Shown: positions 7,703-16,135, counted from the first letter of the stretch. The stretch is 34,501 bases of DNA from Pseudomonadota bacterium (GCA_028873535.1 JAGWIJ010000028.1:1-34501); one strand, 5' to 3'. Notes: generated from the sequence alone by a model not told the origin. Translations and numbers: made by a program.

Positions 7703-8062
7703 TCAGCCGGGCTGGCGTCCGCGCTGGATCACGATGCCGACGCGTCGCACGTCGCGCATCAGTCCGAGTTTGGTCACGCGCACCTTGACCCAGGCGGCGT
7801 GGAACTCGCTCAGCACGATGGCGGCCACCGCCTCGGCCAGCGTCTCGATCAGTGCGAAGTGGCTGTCGGCCGCCAGCCCGCGCAGCCGCTCGCAGACCTT
7901 GCCGTAGTCCACGGTGTCCGCGACATCGTCGCTGCCGGCGGCCGTCAGATCGCGCAAGCCGATCTCCAGATCGAGCTGGATGGTCTGGCGGCGGTGGCGC
8001 TCCCAATCGTAGACGCCGATCAGGGTCTCGAGGCGCAGCTCTTCGATGAAAATGAAATCCAT
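7703..8062 (-). CDS. folB: Dihydroneopterin aldolase
   Basis: Folate-synthesis enzyme, 119 residues, that splits 7,8-dihydroneopterin to 6-hydroxymethyl-dihydropterin and glycolaldehyde, and may also epimerise it. The start MDFIFIEELRLETLIGVYDWER is typical: the conserved Glu and Tyr of the IGVYDWER segment belong to the active site, and VDYGKVCERL and LIETLAEAVAAIV supply the pterin-binding Glu. Length matches the family when the ATG at 8062 is used; the 20-residue extension from 8122 is rejected. It is convergent with xerD (6 bases between the stops) and divergent from plsY, a common neighbour in gammaproteobacteria. The ribosome site is weak. Confidence 0.92.
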   Translation of the reverse strand: MDFIFIEELRLETLIGVYDWERHRRQTIQLDLEIGLRDLTAAGSDDVADTVDYGKVCERLRGLAADSHFALIETLAEAVAAIVLSEFHAAWVKVRVTKLGLMRDVRRVGIVIQRGRQPG

Positions 8063-8146
8063 GGCTGCACAGGTCCGGTCGATGCGGGATTGTAGCGCAG
8101 CCGGCAGGTCCTGCCCGCGCATCGCGGGCCAGTTCCATCCTCCTGC

Positions 8147-8168
8147 TAGAATCCGGAACCGCGGTTCC
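8147..8168 (+). promoter_or_regulatory. plsY promoter -10 with adjacent 14-base palindrome
   Basis: TAGAAT (8147-8152) matches a sigma-70 -10 box at five of six positions. It is followed at once by the perfect palindrome GGAACCGCGGTTCC (8155-8168), which would cover the transcription start (about 8159). No good -35 is seen. The position suits an operator or a small 5' hairpin. Confidence 0.4.
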
Positions 8169-8196
8169 CATGCCGTCCCTCCGGAAGCCTGCTGAC

Positions 8197-8802
8197 GTGA
8201 GCCTGTTGCCCCTGTTCCTGGCCGCCGCTGCCTACCTGATCGGCTCGATCTCCTTTGCCGTGGTCGTCAGCCGCCTGTACGGCCTGCCTGATCCGCGCAC
8301 CTTCGGATCACGCAATCCCGGTGCCACCAACATGTTGCGCGGCGGCAATCGCATGGCGGCGCTGTGGACCCTGGTCGGCGATACGCTCAAGGGCGTGGTG
8401 GCGGTCGCGCTGGCGCGTGCGCTGCTGCCCGCCGACGCGGCGCCGGAGGCCTGGCTGGCGCTGTGCGCCCTGGCCGTGTTCCTGGGCCACCTGTTCCCGC
8501 TGTTCTTCGGCTTCACCGGTGGCAAAGGCGTCGCCACCGCGGCGGGCATCCTGGTCACGCTGTACTGGCCGCTCGGCCTGGGCACGCTGCTCGCGTGGCT
8601 CGCCGTATTTGCGCTGACCCGGGTGTCCTCGATGGCCGCGCTGTCAGCGGCCGCGGCGGCGCCCGTGCTGGCCTGGGGCTGGCTGGGCGCAGGACCGCTC
8701 AGTGCCGCGGTGACGGTGATGTCGGCGCTGCTGATCTGGCGCCACCGCAGCAACATCCGCAAGCTGCTGTCCGGTGAGGAAGCGGCCTTCCGGCGACGCT
8801 GA
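8197..8802 (+). CDS. plsY: Glycerol-3-phosphate acyltransferase PlsY
   Basis: Inner-membrane enzyme that moves an acyl group from acyl-phosphate to sn-glycerol-3-phosphate, the first step of phospholipid synthesis. The three family motifs are present: GSRNPGATNMLR near the N-terminus, GHLFPLFFGFTGGKGVATAAG in the middle, and WRHRSNIRKLLSGEE at the end, with about five membrane segments. The GTG at 8197 gives 201 residues, normal for PlsY. The ATG at 8170 would add nine residues, but a TAGAAT -10 box at 8147 puts the transcript start at about 8159, which leaves almost no leader for that ATG. It is divergent from folB and convergent with the yhhQ-like gene (9 bases between stops). Confidence 0.92.
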   Translation: MSLLPLFLAAAAYLIGSISFAVVVSRLYGLPDPRTFGSRNPGATNMLRGGNRMAALWTLVGDTLKGVVAVALARALLPADAAPEAWLALCALAVFLGHLFPLFFGFTGGKGVATAAGILVTLYWPLGLGTLLAWLAVFALTRVSSMAALSAAAAAPVLAWGWLGAGPLSAAVTVMSALLIWRHRSNIRKLLSGEEAAFRRR

Positions 8803-8811
8803 AGGCCGCGC

Positions 8812-9543
8812 TCAGTCGGCGTCGAGCACGAAGGGGTTGAAGTCGGTATCGCGGTCGTACCAGTCCTCGTTCTCCACGCGCTTCATCCACAGCACCACGT
8901 CGCGCGTGACCGGGTACATCACGATTTCCCAGCCGGTCTTGAGCAGGTAGTTGGTGAGCATCACGGTGACCACCAGCTGGTCCGGCCACACGCCGTAGAA
9001 GGCGATCGGGTAGAACAGCGCCGAATCCACCGCTTCGCCGACCACGGTCGAACCCACGAAACGCGTCCACATCCACCGGCCTTCGGTCGCCACTTTCATG
9101 CGCGCCAGCGTGAACGAGTTGGCGAACTCGCCAGCCCATACCGCCAGCAGCGAAGCGGCGATGATGCGCGGCGTCGAGCCGAAAGTGGCCTCGTAGGCTG
9201 CCTGATGGGGCCAGCCGGGCGCCGGCGGAAAGCTCACCACCACCCAGCTCATGAAGCTGGCGAAGGCCAGCGCCGCGAAGCCCGCCCACACCACGCGGCG
9301 CGCGCGCGCATAGCCATACACTTCGGTCAGCATGTCGCCGAAGATGTAGGAGATCGGGAAGAACAGCACGCCGGCGCCGAAGGTGAATTCGCCGATCACC
9401 GGCAGCTGCACCTGGGACACCTTGCCGGGGCCGATCACGTCGGCGCACACCAGGATGACGACGTAGGCCGCCATCACGAAGTCGAAGTACTTGTAGTGGC
9501 GGCCCGGGGTATTGGGCAGACCGGGTGGCAGGCTGGCGCGCAT
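8812..9543 (-). CDS. yhhQ: Queuosine-precursor transporter (YhhQ/QPTR, DUF165)
   Basis: Inner-membrane protein of 243 residues with about six membrane segments, belonging to the VUT-1/YhhQ family that imports preQ0 and preQ1 for tRNA queuosine modification. Characteristic segments are ADVIGPGKVSQVQLPVIGEF, LFFPISYIFGDMLTEVYGY, ARRVVWAGF, GEFANSFTLARMK and GRWMWTRFVGSTVVGEAVDS. The last of these carries the conserved Arg and Gly residues of the family. The N-terminus is soluble and Pro-rich, and the C-terminus ends in an acidic soluble tail. A candidate promoter overlaps the end of ffh, 55 bases upstream. No preQ1 riboswitch fold was recognised in that leader. Function is assigned by family, not by context. 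Confidence 0.88.
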   Translation of the reverse strand: MRASLPPGLPNTPGRHYKYFDFVMAAYVVILVCADVIGPGKVSQVQLPVIGEFTFGAGVLFFPISYIFGDMLTEVYGYARARRVVWAGFAALAFASFMSWVVVSFPPAPGWPHQAAYEATFGSTPRIIAASLLAVWAGEFANSFTLARMKVATEGRWMWTRFVGSTVVGEAVDSALFYPIAFYGVWPDQLVVTVMLTNYLLKTGWEIVMYPVTRDVVLWMKRVENEDWYDRDTDFNPFVLDAD

Positions 9544-9573
9544 GAGAAGCGTTTCCGTCAGTTGAGGAAGCCC

Positions 9574-9602
9574 AGCATACCGCTTGCGGCCGCCAGGGTC
9601 AG
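9574..9602 (-). promoter_or_regulatory. Candidate sigma-70 promoter for yhhQ
   Basis: On the minus strand CTGACC (9597-9602) and TATGCT (9574-9579) are separated by 17 bases, each matching four of six consensus positions. The -35 box overlaps the ffh stop codon. The start would be near 9567, giving a leader of about 24 bases. Confidence 0.3.
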
Positions 9603-10945
9603 CCCATGCCCGGCATCATCCCCTTCATGCCGCGCATCATCTTGGCGAGTCCGCCCTTGGACATCATCTTCATCATTTTCTGCATCTGCTCGAACTGGTT
9701 CAGCAGGCGGTTGACCTCCTGCACCTGCACGCCCGAGCCGGCCGCGATGCGACGCTTGCGCGAGGCCTTGAGCAGGGCCGGGTGGCGCCGCTCCTGCACC
9801 GTCATCGAATTGATGATGCCCTCGATGCGCGCCAGTGATTTCTCGTGGTCGACGCCGGCCGGCGTCGCACCGGCCAGCTGGGCTGGCAGCTTTTCCATCA
9901 GCGAGCCGATGCCGCCCATGCGCTTCATCTGCTGCAGCTGCGCCTTGAAGTCCTCGAGGTCGAAATCCTTGCCAGCCTTGACCTTGCGCGCCAGCTTTTC
10001 GGCCTCCTCGCGATCGACGCCCTGGGTGGCCTGCTCGATCAGCGACAGCACATCACCCATGCCGAGCACGCGCGAGGCCATGCGCTCAGGGTGGAAGGGT
10101 TCCAGCGCGCCGACCTTCTCGCCCATGCCGACGAACTTGATCGGCTTGCCCGTGATATGGCGCACCGACAGCGCCGCACCACCGCGCGCATCGCCGTCGA
10201 GCTTGGTCAGCACCACGCCGGTCAGCGGCAAGGCTTCGCTGAAGGCGCGCGCCACGTTGACGGCATCCTGGCCCTGCATGGCGTCGACCACGAACAGGGT
10301 CTCGATCGGGTTGACGCTGGCGTGCAGGGCCTTGATCTCGGCCATCATCTGCTCGTCGATGGCGAGCCGGCCGGCAGTGTCGACGATCAGCACGTCGTGG
10401 TAGTGGGTGCGTGCGAATTCGCGCGCCGCGCGCGCGATCTCCACCGGTGCCTGGCTGGTGTCGGAAGGAAACACGTCGACGCCCAGGCCTTCGCCGAGCA
10501 CGCGCAGCTGCTCGATCGCCGCCGGACGATAGACGTCGCAGCTCACCAGCAGCACCTTCTTCCTGCCCTCCTTGAGCAGGCGCGCCAGCTTGCCGCTGGT
10601 GGTGGTCTTGCCCGAGCCCTGCAGACCCGCCATCAGCACCACCGCCGGGGGCTGGGTGGCCAGGTCAAGTCCGGCGGTCTGTTCGCCCATCAGGCGGGTC
10701 AGTTCCTGGTGGACCACGCTGATCAGGGCCTGGCCGGGGTTCAGGTTCTGGTGCACCTCCAGGCCCACGGCCTTGTCGCGCACCGCCTGGATGAAGTCCT
10801 TGACCACCGGCAGCGCCACATCGGCTTCCAGCAATGCGATGCGCACTTCGCGCAGGGCATCCTGGATGTTGGCTTCGGTCAGGCGCGCCTGACCGCGCAG
10901 GGAGCGCACCACCTGCGACAGGCGTTGGGTGAGATTGTCGAGCAT
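9599..10945 (-). CDS. ffh: Signal recognition particle GTPase Ffh (SRP54)
   Basis: Protein part of the signal recognition particle, 448 residues, which binds 4.5S RNA and signal peptides and docks on FtsY (also in this window at 28838-29983). The N domain (LTQRLSQVVRSLRG, with ALREVRIALLEADVALPVV) is followed by the GTPase domain: P-loop GLQGSGKTT (107-115), DTAGRLAIDEQMM and TKLDGDARGGAALS. The Met-rich M domain has the RNA-binding helices (RIEGIINSMTVQER, RKRRIAAGSGVQVQEVNRLL) and ends in MMRGMKGMMPGMG. All features are full length and intact. It is divergent from ypjD, 118 bases apart, a neighbourhood shared by many gammaproteobacteria. Confidence 0.97.
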   Translation of the reverse strand: MLDNLTQRLSQVVRSLRGQARLTEANIQDALREVRIALLEADVALPVVKDFIQAVRDKAVGLEVHQNLNPGQALISVVHQELTRLMGEQTAGLDLATQPPAVVLMAGLQGSGKTTTSGKLARLLKEGRKKVLLVSCDVYRPAAIEQLRVLGEGLGVDVFPSDTSQAPVEIARAAREFARTHYHDVLIVDTAGRLAIDEQMMAEIKALHASVNPIETLFVVDAMQGQDAVNVARAFSEALPLTGVVLTKLDGDARGGAALSVRHITGKPIKFVGMGEKVGALEPFHPERMASRVLGMGDVLSLIEQATQGVDREEAEKLARKVKAGKDFDLEDFKAQLQQMKRMGGIGSLMEKLPAQLAGATPAGVDHEKSLARIEGIINSMTVQERRHPALLKASRKRRIAAGSGVQVQEVNRLLNQFEQMQKMMKMMSKGGLAKMMRGMKGMMPGMG

Positions 10946-11063
10946 GTGTTGGGCGACCGCCGGCTCGCGTGGCGCGGCGCACGTTCGGCGGGCTTCGGGT
11001 AGACTGTGCTCTCACCCGGTCCGCGACCGTTGCCGCGCGCGTCATCCGCCTGCGGTCCATTCC

Positions 11064-11903
11064 ATGATTGATCTGGTTCTCTATCTTATCACCGCCGTGC
11101 TCTACGGCCTGCTGGGCTCGCGTGACCTTATCCTGCAACGCCGCACGCCGGCGTCGCTCAGCCAGGACGAGGGCAGCTACGCCGGCGAACGCGACATCCA
11201 CCGCCTGATTCCGCTGGCCTGGATCACCCACGTCCTGCTGCTGCAGCACACGCTGATCCGCCCCGACCGCCATCTCGACCTGTCGGTGGGCCACGCCATC
11301 TCGCTGATCGGGGCCATGACAGTGGCGGTCTACTGGGTCGGCGGCCGTCGCACCTCGCTTGGCATCCTGCGCCCCACGGTGCTGTTCCTGACCTCGCTGA
11401 GCAGCCTGGTGCCGCTGCTGCTGCCGTCGCAGAAGCCGGTCAGCTTCAGCCAGGGGCTGGCCTTCGAGCTGCACATCGCCGTTTCGCTGCTGGCCTACAG
11501 CCTGTTCGTGATCGCCGCCCTGCATGCCACGCTGATGGCCATGCAGGAGCGCCGCCTGCACGCCGGCGATCTCGGCGGACGCTGGGGACGCCTGCCGCCG
11601 CTGCTGGCGATGGACGCGATCCTGTTCCGCCTGGTGCTGACCGGTTTTGTGCTGCTCACGCTGACCCTGCTGTCCGGCGTGCTGTTTTCCGAGGAGTTGT
11701 TCGGGCGCCCCTTCAAGTTCACCCACAAGAACCTGCTCGGCGTGTTTTCCTGGGGGATCTTCGCGTTCCTGCTGATCGGGCGCTGGGGCTACGGCTGGCG
11801 CGGAAAGCGCGCCGTGCGCTGGACCCTGGCCGGCTTCGCGATCCTGGTGCTGGCCTACGTGGGGCAGAAAGTGGTGCTGGAAATCGTCCTGCACCGGGCC
11901 TGA
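11064..11903 (+). CDS. ypjD: YpjD/CcsA-like inner-membrane protein
   Basis: Integral membrane protein, 279 residues, of the CcsA/CcmC-like cytochrome c assembly superfamily. About eight membrane segments are visible. The family segments HIAVSLLAYSLFVIAALHA and the His/Trp-containing region FTHKNLLGVFSWGIFAFLLIGRWGYGWRG carry the likely haem-ligand His residues. In gammaproteobacteria this gene lies between ffh and a corC-like gene, exactly as here. Its biochemical role is unsettled, although the fold suggests haem handling. The ATG at 11064 is chosen for the hydrophobic N-terminus MIDLVLYLITAVLYGLLG; the preceding part of the open frame is leader. No strong ribosome site is seen. A weak -10-like TAGACT lies at 11000. 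The downstream GTG starts two bases after its stop. Confidence 0.85.
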   Translation: MIDLVLYLITAVLYGLLGSRDLILQRRTPASLSQDEGSYAGERDIHRLIPLAWITHVLLLQHTLIRPDRHLDLSVGHAISLIGAMTVAVYWVGGRRTSLGILRPTVLFLTSLSSLVPLLLPSQKPVSFSQGLAFELHIAVSLLAYSLFVIAALHATLMAMQERRLHAGDLGGRWGRLPPLLAMDAILFRLVLTGFVLLTLTLLSGVLFSEELFGRPFKFTHKNLLGVFSWGIFAFLLIGRWGYGWRGKRAVRWTLAGFAILVLAYVGQKVVLEIVLHRA

Positions 11904-11905
11904 GC

Positions 11906-13177
11906 GTGGCCGATCTCTCGACCGGCGCCCTGCTGGGGATCCTGGCCTGCCTGCTGATCCTGTCGGGTTTCTTCTCGATGTCCGAGACCTGCATGATGGC
12001 GCTCAACCGCTATCGCCTGCGCCATCTGGCCAGCAAGGGCCATCGCGGAGCGCGGCTGGCCGAACATCTGCTGGCCAGCACGGACCGTCTGCTGGGTGTG
12101 ATGCTGCTCGGCAATGCCTTCGTCAATGCCGCTTGCGCCATGCTGGCCTCGGTGATCACCGTGCGGCTGGTCGGACAGGGCGAATTCGCGCTCACCGTGG
12201 CTACCCTGCTGGTCACGCTGGCGCTGCTGGTGTTCAGCGAAGTGACGCCCAAGGTGGTCGGAGCGGCGTACGCCGAGCCGATCGCGCTGGTGGTGGTTTA
12301 CATCCTGTCGCCCCTGTTGCGTCTGTTCTACCCGGTGGTGTGGTTCGTCAACCTGTTCGTCCAGGCCCTGCTCTGGATCACCCGGCTCAAGCCTGAGAAT
12401 CGTGGCGAGGCCCAGCCGCTCAGCATGGAAGAGTTGCGCACCCTGGTGCTGGAGGGCTCGCACTACATCCCGCCCAAGCACCAGACCATCCTGGTCAACC
12501 TGTTCGGTCTCGAAGACATCACCGTCGACGACGTGATGACGCCGCGCCACCTGATCGAGGCCATCGACATTGACGACCCCATCGAGGAGATCCGCGCGCG
12601 CCTGGGTACTTCGCACCACACGGTGCAGCCGGTCTATTCGCGCCAGCTCGACGAGATCGTCGGCATCCTCCATGTGCGCAAGGTTTACCACCAGTCGCAC
12701 GGCGCCGAACTGACCGTCGAGACCTTGCGCGAGATCATGCGCCCGCCGTACTTCGTGCCGGCCGGCACGCCGCTGCTCACCCAGCTGCAGAATTTCCAGG
12801 AAGGCCGCCGGCGCGTGGGGCTGGTGGTCGACGAGTACGGCGAACTGCAGGGCCTGATCACCGTCGATGACATCCTCGAAGAAATCGTCGGCGAGTTCTC
12901 GGGCCGCGCGCTGACCCATGCACGGCACATTCACCGCGAAAGCGACAACGTGGTGCTGGTCGACGGCGGCTGCAGCCTGCGTGAGCTCAATCGCAAGCTG
13001 GGCGTGAAATTCGGCGTGGACGGGCCCAAGACCATCAACGGCCGTATCCTGGAGCACCTCGAAGACATCCCCGAGCCGGGCACCAGCGTCAAGATCGACG
13101 GCTACCCGATCGAGATCGTGCAAACCCAGGACCGCATGGTGAAGATGGTGCGCATCCAGCTCACCCCGATCCTGTGA
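11906..13177 (+). CDS. CNNM/CorC-type transporter (DUF21, CBS pair, CorC_HlyC)
   Basis: Membrane protein of 423 residues. The N-terminal DUF21 domain has the SGFFSMSETCMMALNRYRL motif and three or four membrane segments (to about residue 150). Two CBS domains follow (LEDITVDDVMTPRHLIEAID and REIMRPPYFVPAGTPLLTQL), with VGLVVDEYGELQGLITVDDI between them and the next domain. The C-terminal CorC_HlyC domain contains LVDGGCSLRELNRKLG. The family, called YfjD, CorB or CNNM, is linked to Mg2+ or Co2+ export, with nucleotide sensing by CBS. Older haemolysin labels are not supported. The GTG at 11906 is two bases after the ypjD stop, so the two are an operon. A hairpin at 13261-13287 lies downstream. 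Confidence 0.9.
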   Translation: MADLSTGALLGILACLLILSGFFSMSETCMMALNRYRLRHLASKGHRGARLAEHLLASTDRLLGVMLLGNAFVNAACAMLASVITVRLVGQGEFALTVATLLVTLALLVFSEVTPKVVGAAYAEPIALVVVYILSPLLRLFYPVVWFVNLFVQALLWITRLKPENRGEAQPLSMEELRTLVLEGSHYIPPKHQTILVNLFGLEDITVDDVMTPRHLIEAIDIDDPIEEIRARLGTSHHTVQPVYSRQLDEIVGILHVRKVYHQSHGAELTVETLREIMRPPYFVPAGTPLLTQLQNFQEGRRRVGLVVDEYGELQGLITVDDILEEIVGEFSGRALTHARHIHRESDNVVLVDGGCSLRELNRKLGVKFGVDGPKTINGRILEHLEDIPEPGTSVKIDGYPIEIVQTQDRMVKMVRIQLTPIL

Positions 13178-13378
13178 GTGCGGGCATCGACTTCTGTCAC
13201 AAGACTGCCTTGAAAAGCGGTTGGAATGCCTTGATCCGGAGCAGGATTTTTCATTCTTAAGGCGTGGGAATTATTTACTCCCGCGCCTGCCGGGCGCATC
13301 ATTCCGGTTCTGGTTGACCAATTCAGGGTGATGGCGGCTGCCCGGGCCACGGCAACGCCCATCCCCGCAAGGAGATTC
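13178..13378 (+). promoter_or_regulatory. Leader region of pilC with hairpin and direct repeats
   Basis: A 201-base gap between corC-like and pilC. It holds two TGCCTTGA direct repeats 21 bases apart (13206-13213, 13227-13234). It also holds a 9-base-pair hairpin, GGCGTGGGA (13261-13269) with TCCCGCGCC (13279-13287), whose only imperfection is a G-U pair. No U-run follows the hairpin. No sigma-54 or strong sigma-70 promoter was recognised. A good AAGGAG site lies just before the pilC ATG. Confidence 0.45.
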
Positions 13379-14611
13379 ATGGCTGCTGTTGCCGCACCCC
13401 GCAAGGGGGCCCAGGACGTCCAGCAATCCAATTTCTATTGGGAAGGCAAGGACCGCGCCGGTCGGCTGCTGAAAGGTGAAATGCGCGCCTCCGGCGACGC
13501 CGTGGTCACAGCCACGCTGCGCCGCCAGGGCATCCAGGTGGTGCGCGTGCGCAAGCAGAGCCGCCGCTCGCTGGGCAAGGTCACCGAAAAGGACATTGCG
13601 CTGTTCACGCGCCAACTGGCCACCATGCTGCGCGCCGGCGTGCCGCTGCTGCACGCCTTCGACATCGTGGCCAAGGGCAGTGCCAACGCCGCTGTCAGCC
13701 GTCTGCTCAACGACGTGCGTACCGACGTCGAGACCGGCAGCAGCCTGCAGGCGGCCTTCGCCAAGCGCCCGCAGTACTTCGACACCCTCTATTGCAACCT
13801 GGTGGGCGCCGGCGAAGCCGCCGGTATCCTCGATACCCTGCTCGACCGCCTCGCCACCTACAAGGAAAAGCTGCTCGCGCTCAAGGGCAAGATCCGCTCG
13901 GCGCTGTTCTATCCGGTGGCGGTGATCGCGGTGGCCATCATCATCACGGCGGTGATCATGATTTTCGTGGTCCCGCAGTTCAAGGACCTGTTTTCCAGTT
14001 TCGGTGCCGAACTGCCGCTTCCGACGCGCGTGGTGATGGCGATTTCCGACATCTTCGTGCGCTACTGGTGGATGATCTTCGGCGTGCTGATCGGCGGCAT
14101 CTGGGGCTTCCTGACCGCCTGGAAGCGTTCGCCGCAGATGCAGATGGTGATGGATCGCGCCATGCTCAAGGTGCCGGTGTTCGGCCCGCTGATGCACAAG
14201 GCTGCCACCGCGCGCTGGTCGCGCACGCTGTCCACCATGTTCGCGGCTGGCGTGCCGATGGTCGACGCCCTCGATTCTGTGGCCGGTGCCGCCGGCAACC
14301 ATGTGTTCTACCAGGCGACCAAGCGCATCCAGGCCGACGTCAACACGGGTACCGCGCTGACCCTGGCGATGCAGAGCACCGGCATCTTCCCCAACATGCT
14401 GCTGCAGATGGCCGCCATCGGCGAAGAATCAGGCTCGCTCGATGCCATGCTCACCAAGGTGGCCGACTTCTACGAAGCCGAGGTGGATGATGCCGTGTCG
14501 GCCATTTCCAGCCTGATCGAACCGGCCATCATGGTGATCCTGGGCACCCTCATCGGCGGCCTGGTGGTCGCCATGTACATGCCGATCTTCAAGATGGGTT
14601 CGGTGGTCTAG
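13379..14611 (+). CDS. pilC: Type IV pilus inner-membrane platform protein PilC
   Basis: Inner-membrane platform of the type IV pilus machine, 410 residues, which couples the PilB/PilT motors to pilin polymerisation. Two T2SSF domains are visible: one around FTRQLATMLRAGVPLLHAFDIV and GEAAGILDTLLDRLATYKEKL, the second around WSRTLSTMFAAGVPMVDALDSV and GEESGSLDAMLTKVADFYEAEV, each followed by membrane helices. The C-terminus MYMPIFKMGSVV is typical. The ATG at 13379 is chosen for its AAGGAG ribosome site; the open frame begins earlier at 13328. pilD follows after 9 bases. In most gammaproteobacteria pilB sits directly upstream, but here that place is taken by a corC-like gene. Confidence 0.96.
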   Translation: MAAVAAPRKGAQDVQQSNFYWEGKDRAGRLLKGEMRASGDAVVTATLRRQGIQVVRVRKQSRRSLGKVTEKDIALFTRQLATMLRAGVPLLHAFDIVAKGSANAAVSRLLNDVRTDVETGSSLQAAFAKRPQYFDTLYCNLVGAGEAAGILDTLLDRLATYKEKLLALKGKIRSALFYPVAVIAVAIIITAVIMIFVVPQFKDLFSSFGAELPLPTRVVMAISDIFVRYWWMIFGVLIGGIWGFLTAWKRSPQMQMVMDRAMLKVPVFGPLMHKAATARWSRTLSTMFAAGVPMVDALDSVAGAAGNHVFYQATKRIQADVNTGTALTLAMQSTGIFPNMLLQMAAIGEESGSLDAMLTKVADFYEAEVDDAVSAISSLIEPAIMVILGTLIGGLVVAMYMPIFKMGSVV

Positions 14612-14620
14612 CCGCGCACC

Positions 14621-15478
14621 ATGTCCCTTTACCAGTTCCTTGCCGATCCCGTCGTGCTGGTCTGGGTCTGCGCGACCCTCGGCCTGCTGGTCGGCAGCTT
14701 CCTCAATGTGGTCATCGCGCGCCTGCCGGTGATGCTCGAGCGCGCTTGGTCGGCCGAATGCGCCGAATGGCAAGGCCAGGAAGCCGCTGTCGTCGAAGTC
14801 TTCAACCTGGTGCATCCGCGTTCGCGCTGTCCGCATTGCACCGCACCCATCCAGGCCTGGCAGAACGTGCCGGTGCTGAGCTGGCTGCTGCTGCGTGGAC
14901 GCTGCGCCAGCTGCGGCGCCGGTATCAGCGTGCGCTATCCCTTCATCGAAGTCCTGAGTGCCGTGCTGGCGGCCGGTGTTGCCAGCACCTGGGGCGCGAC
15001 GCCCCAGACCGCCTGCGGACTGCTGCTGGTGTGGGGCCTGCTGGCGCTGGCTTTCATCGACCTCGACACCCAGTACCTGCCTGACGACCTGACCCTGCCG
15101 CTGCTCTGGCTGGGCCTGCTGGCCGCCAGCCTGGGCTTCGGCTTCACCTCCCTCGACCAGGCAGTGTGGGGCGCCATGGCCGGCTACCTGATCCTGTGGG
15201 TGGTGTGCCGGGTGTTCCTGCTGATCACCGGTCGCGAAGGCATGGGTGGCGGCGATTTCAAGCTGCTGGCCGCGCTGGGGGCCTGGTTCGGCTGGCAGGC
15301 GCTGCCGATGCTGATCCTGATTTCCTCGCTGGTCGGTGCTGCGTGCGGCATCCTCGCCATCGTGCTGGCCGGCCATGACCGCCGCATGCCGATCCCGTTC
15401 GGCCCCTTCCTGGTGCTGGCCGGCCTGACCGGCCTGTTCTATCCCGCCGGCCTGCGGCTGGCCAGCTGGCTGGCCTGA
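14621..15478 (+). CDS. pilD: Prepilin peptidase/N-methyltransferase PilD
   Basis: Polytopic inner-membrane aspartyl protease, 285 residues, that cuts the leader from type IV prepilins and type II secretion pseudopilins and methylates the new N-terminus. It has the N-terminal GSFLNVVIARLP motif, a cytoplasmic zinc site of two pairs (CPHC about 70-73, CASC about 95-98), and the two catalytic Asp motifs FIDLDTQYLPDDLTLP and GMGGGDFKLLAALGAW. About eight membrane segments are present. Length and all motifs are normal. It lies in the usual pilC-pilD-coaE-zapD-yacG order and serves pilins encoded elsewhere, since no pilin gene is in the window. Confidence 0.96.
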   Translation: MSLYQFLADPVVLVWVCATLGLLVGSFLNVVIARLPVMLERAWSAECAEWQGQEAAVVEVFNLVHPRSRCPHCTAPIQAWQNVPVLSWLLLRGRCASCGAGISVRYPFIEVLSAVLAAGVASTWGATPQTACGLLLVWGLLALAFIDLDTQYLPDDLTLPLLWLGLLAASLGFGFTSLDQAVWGAMAGYLILWVVCRVFLLITGREGMGGGDFKLLAALGAWFGWQALPMLILISSLVGAACGILAIVLAGHDRRMPIPFGPFLVLAGLTGLFYPAGLRLASWLA

Positions 15479-15487
15479 GCCACTGCG

Positions 15488-16135
15488 ATGAGTGCGCCCG
15501 CCGCTCCGCTCGCGTCTGCCCGGCGTCCGCTGGTGGTGGCACTGACTGGCGGCATCGCCTCCGGCAAGAGTCTGGTGGCGAGCCTGTTCGGCGCGCTGGG
15601 CGTGGCAGTGGTCGATACCGATGCTATCGCGCACCAGCTCACCGCGCCGGGCGGCGAGGCCATTGCTGACCTGTGCGCGGCATTCGGACCCGACGTGCTC
15701 GACGCCGACGGCGCCATGGACCGCGCGGCCATGCGCGCCCGGGTGTTCGCCGATCCGGCCGCGCGCCAGACCCTGGAACGCCTGCTGCACGGCCGCATCC
15801 GCACGATTTCGCAGGCCGCGCTGCTGGCGGCCGCTTCGCCCTATGCCCTGCTGGCGATCCCGCTGTTCGCCGAGGCCGGGCCGGACCGCCCTGCAGTGGA
15901 CCGCGTGCTGGTGGTCGACTGCCCGGAACAGCTGCAACGCGAACGCGCCCTGACCCGGCCCGGGCTCACCGCCGCGCAACTCGACGCCATCCTGGCGGTC
16001 CAGGCCCGCCGCGAGCAACGGCTCGCCATCGCCGATGAAGTGATTGATAATTCCGTCAGCGTCGAAGCGCTGCAGGCACGCGTGCGCCAGCTCGACGACT
16101 TCTACCGTCAGCTGGCGCGGGAGCGCAGCGCATGA
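15488..16135 (+). CDS. coaE: Dephospho-CoA kinase
   Basis: Last enzyme of coenzyme A synthesis, 215 residues; it phosphorylates the 3'-OH of the ribose of dephospho-CoA. The P-loop is TGGIASGKSLVASLFG, followed by the VVDTDAIAHQLTAPG substrate segment (Asp-x-Asp) and the lid and CoA regions (HGRIRT, PLFAEAG, VVVDCPEQLQRERALTR). The C-terminal ANEVID-type motif reads ADEVIDNSVSVEAL. Cytoplasmic. The start ATG is nine bases after the pilD stop, with only a weak ribosome site, which suggests coupling in the pil operon. coaD, the preceding enzyme of the pathway, is also in this window (33459-33959) but is not linked. Confidence 0.95.
   Translation: MSAPAAPLASARRPLVVALTGGIASGKSLVASLFGALGVAVVDTDAIAHQLTAPGGEAIADLCAAFGPDVLDADGAMDRAAMRARVFADPAARQTLERLLHGRIRTISQAALLAAASPYALLAIPLFAEAGPDRPAVDRVLVVDCPEQLQRERALTRPGLTAAQLDAILAVQARREQRLAIADEVIDNSVSVEALQARVRQLDDFYRQLARERSA

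Noticed and set aside
9544..9598. preQ1 riboswitch ahead of the queuosine-precursor transporter
   Set aside because: The leader is short and no preQ1-type stem and A-rich tail could be recognised.
11906..13177. Haemolysin
   Set aside because: The name is historical; DUF21 plus CBS plus CorC_HlyC domains point to a metal-ion transporter.
13178..13378. Sigma-54 promoter for pilC
   Set aside because: No GG-N10-GC pair with a reasonable TGGCAC/TTGC context was found in the gap.
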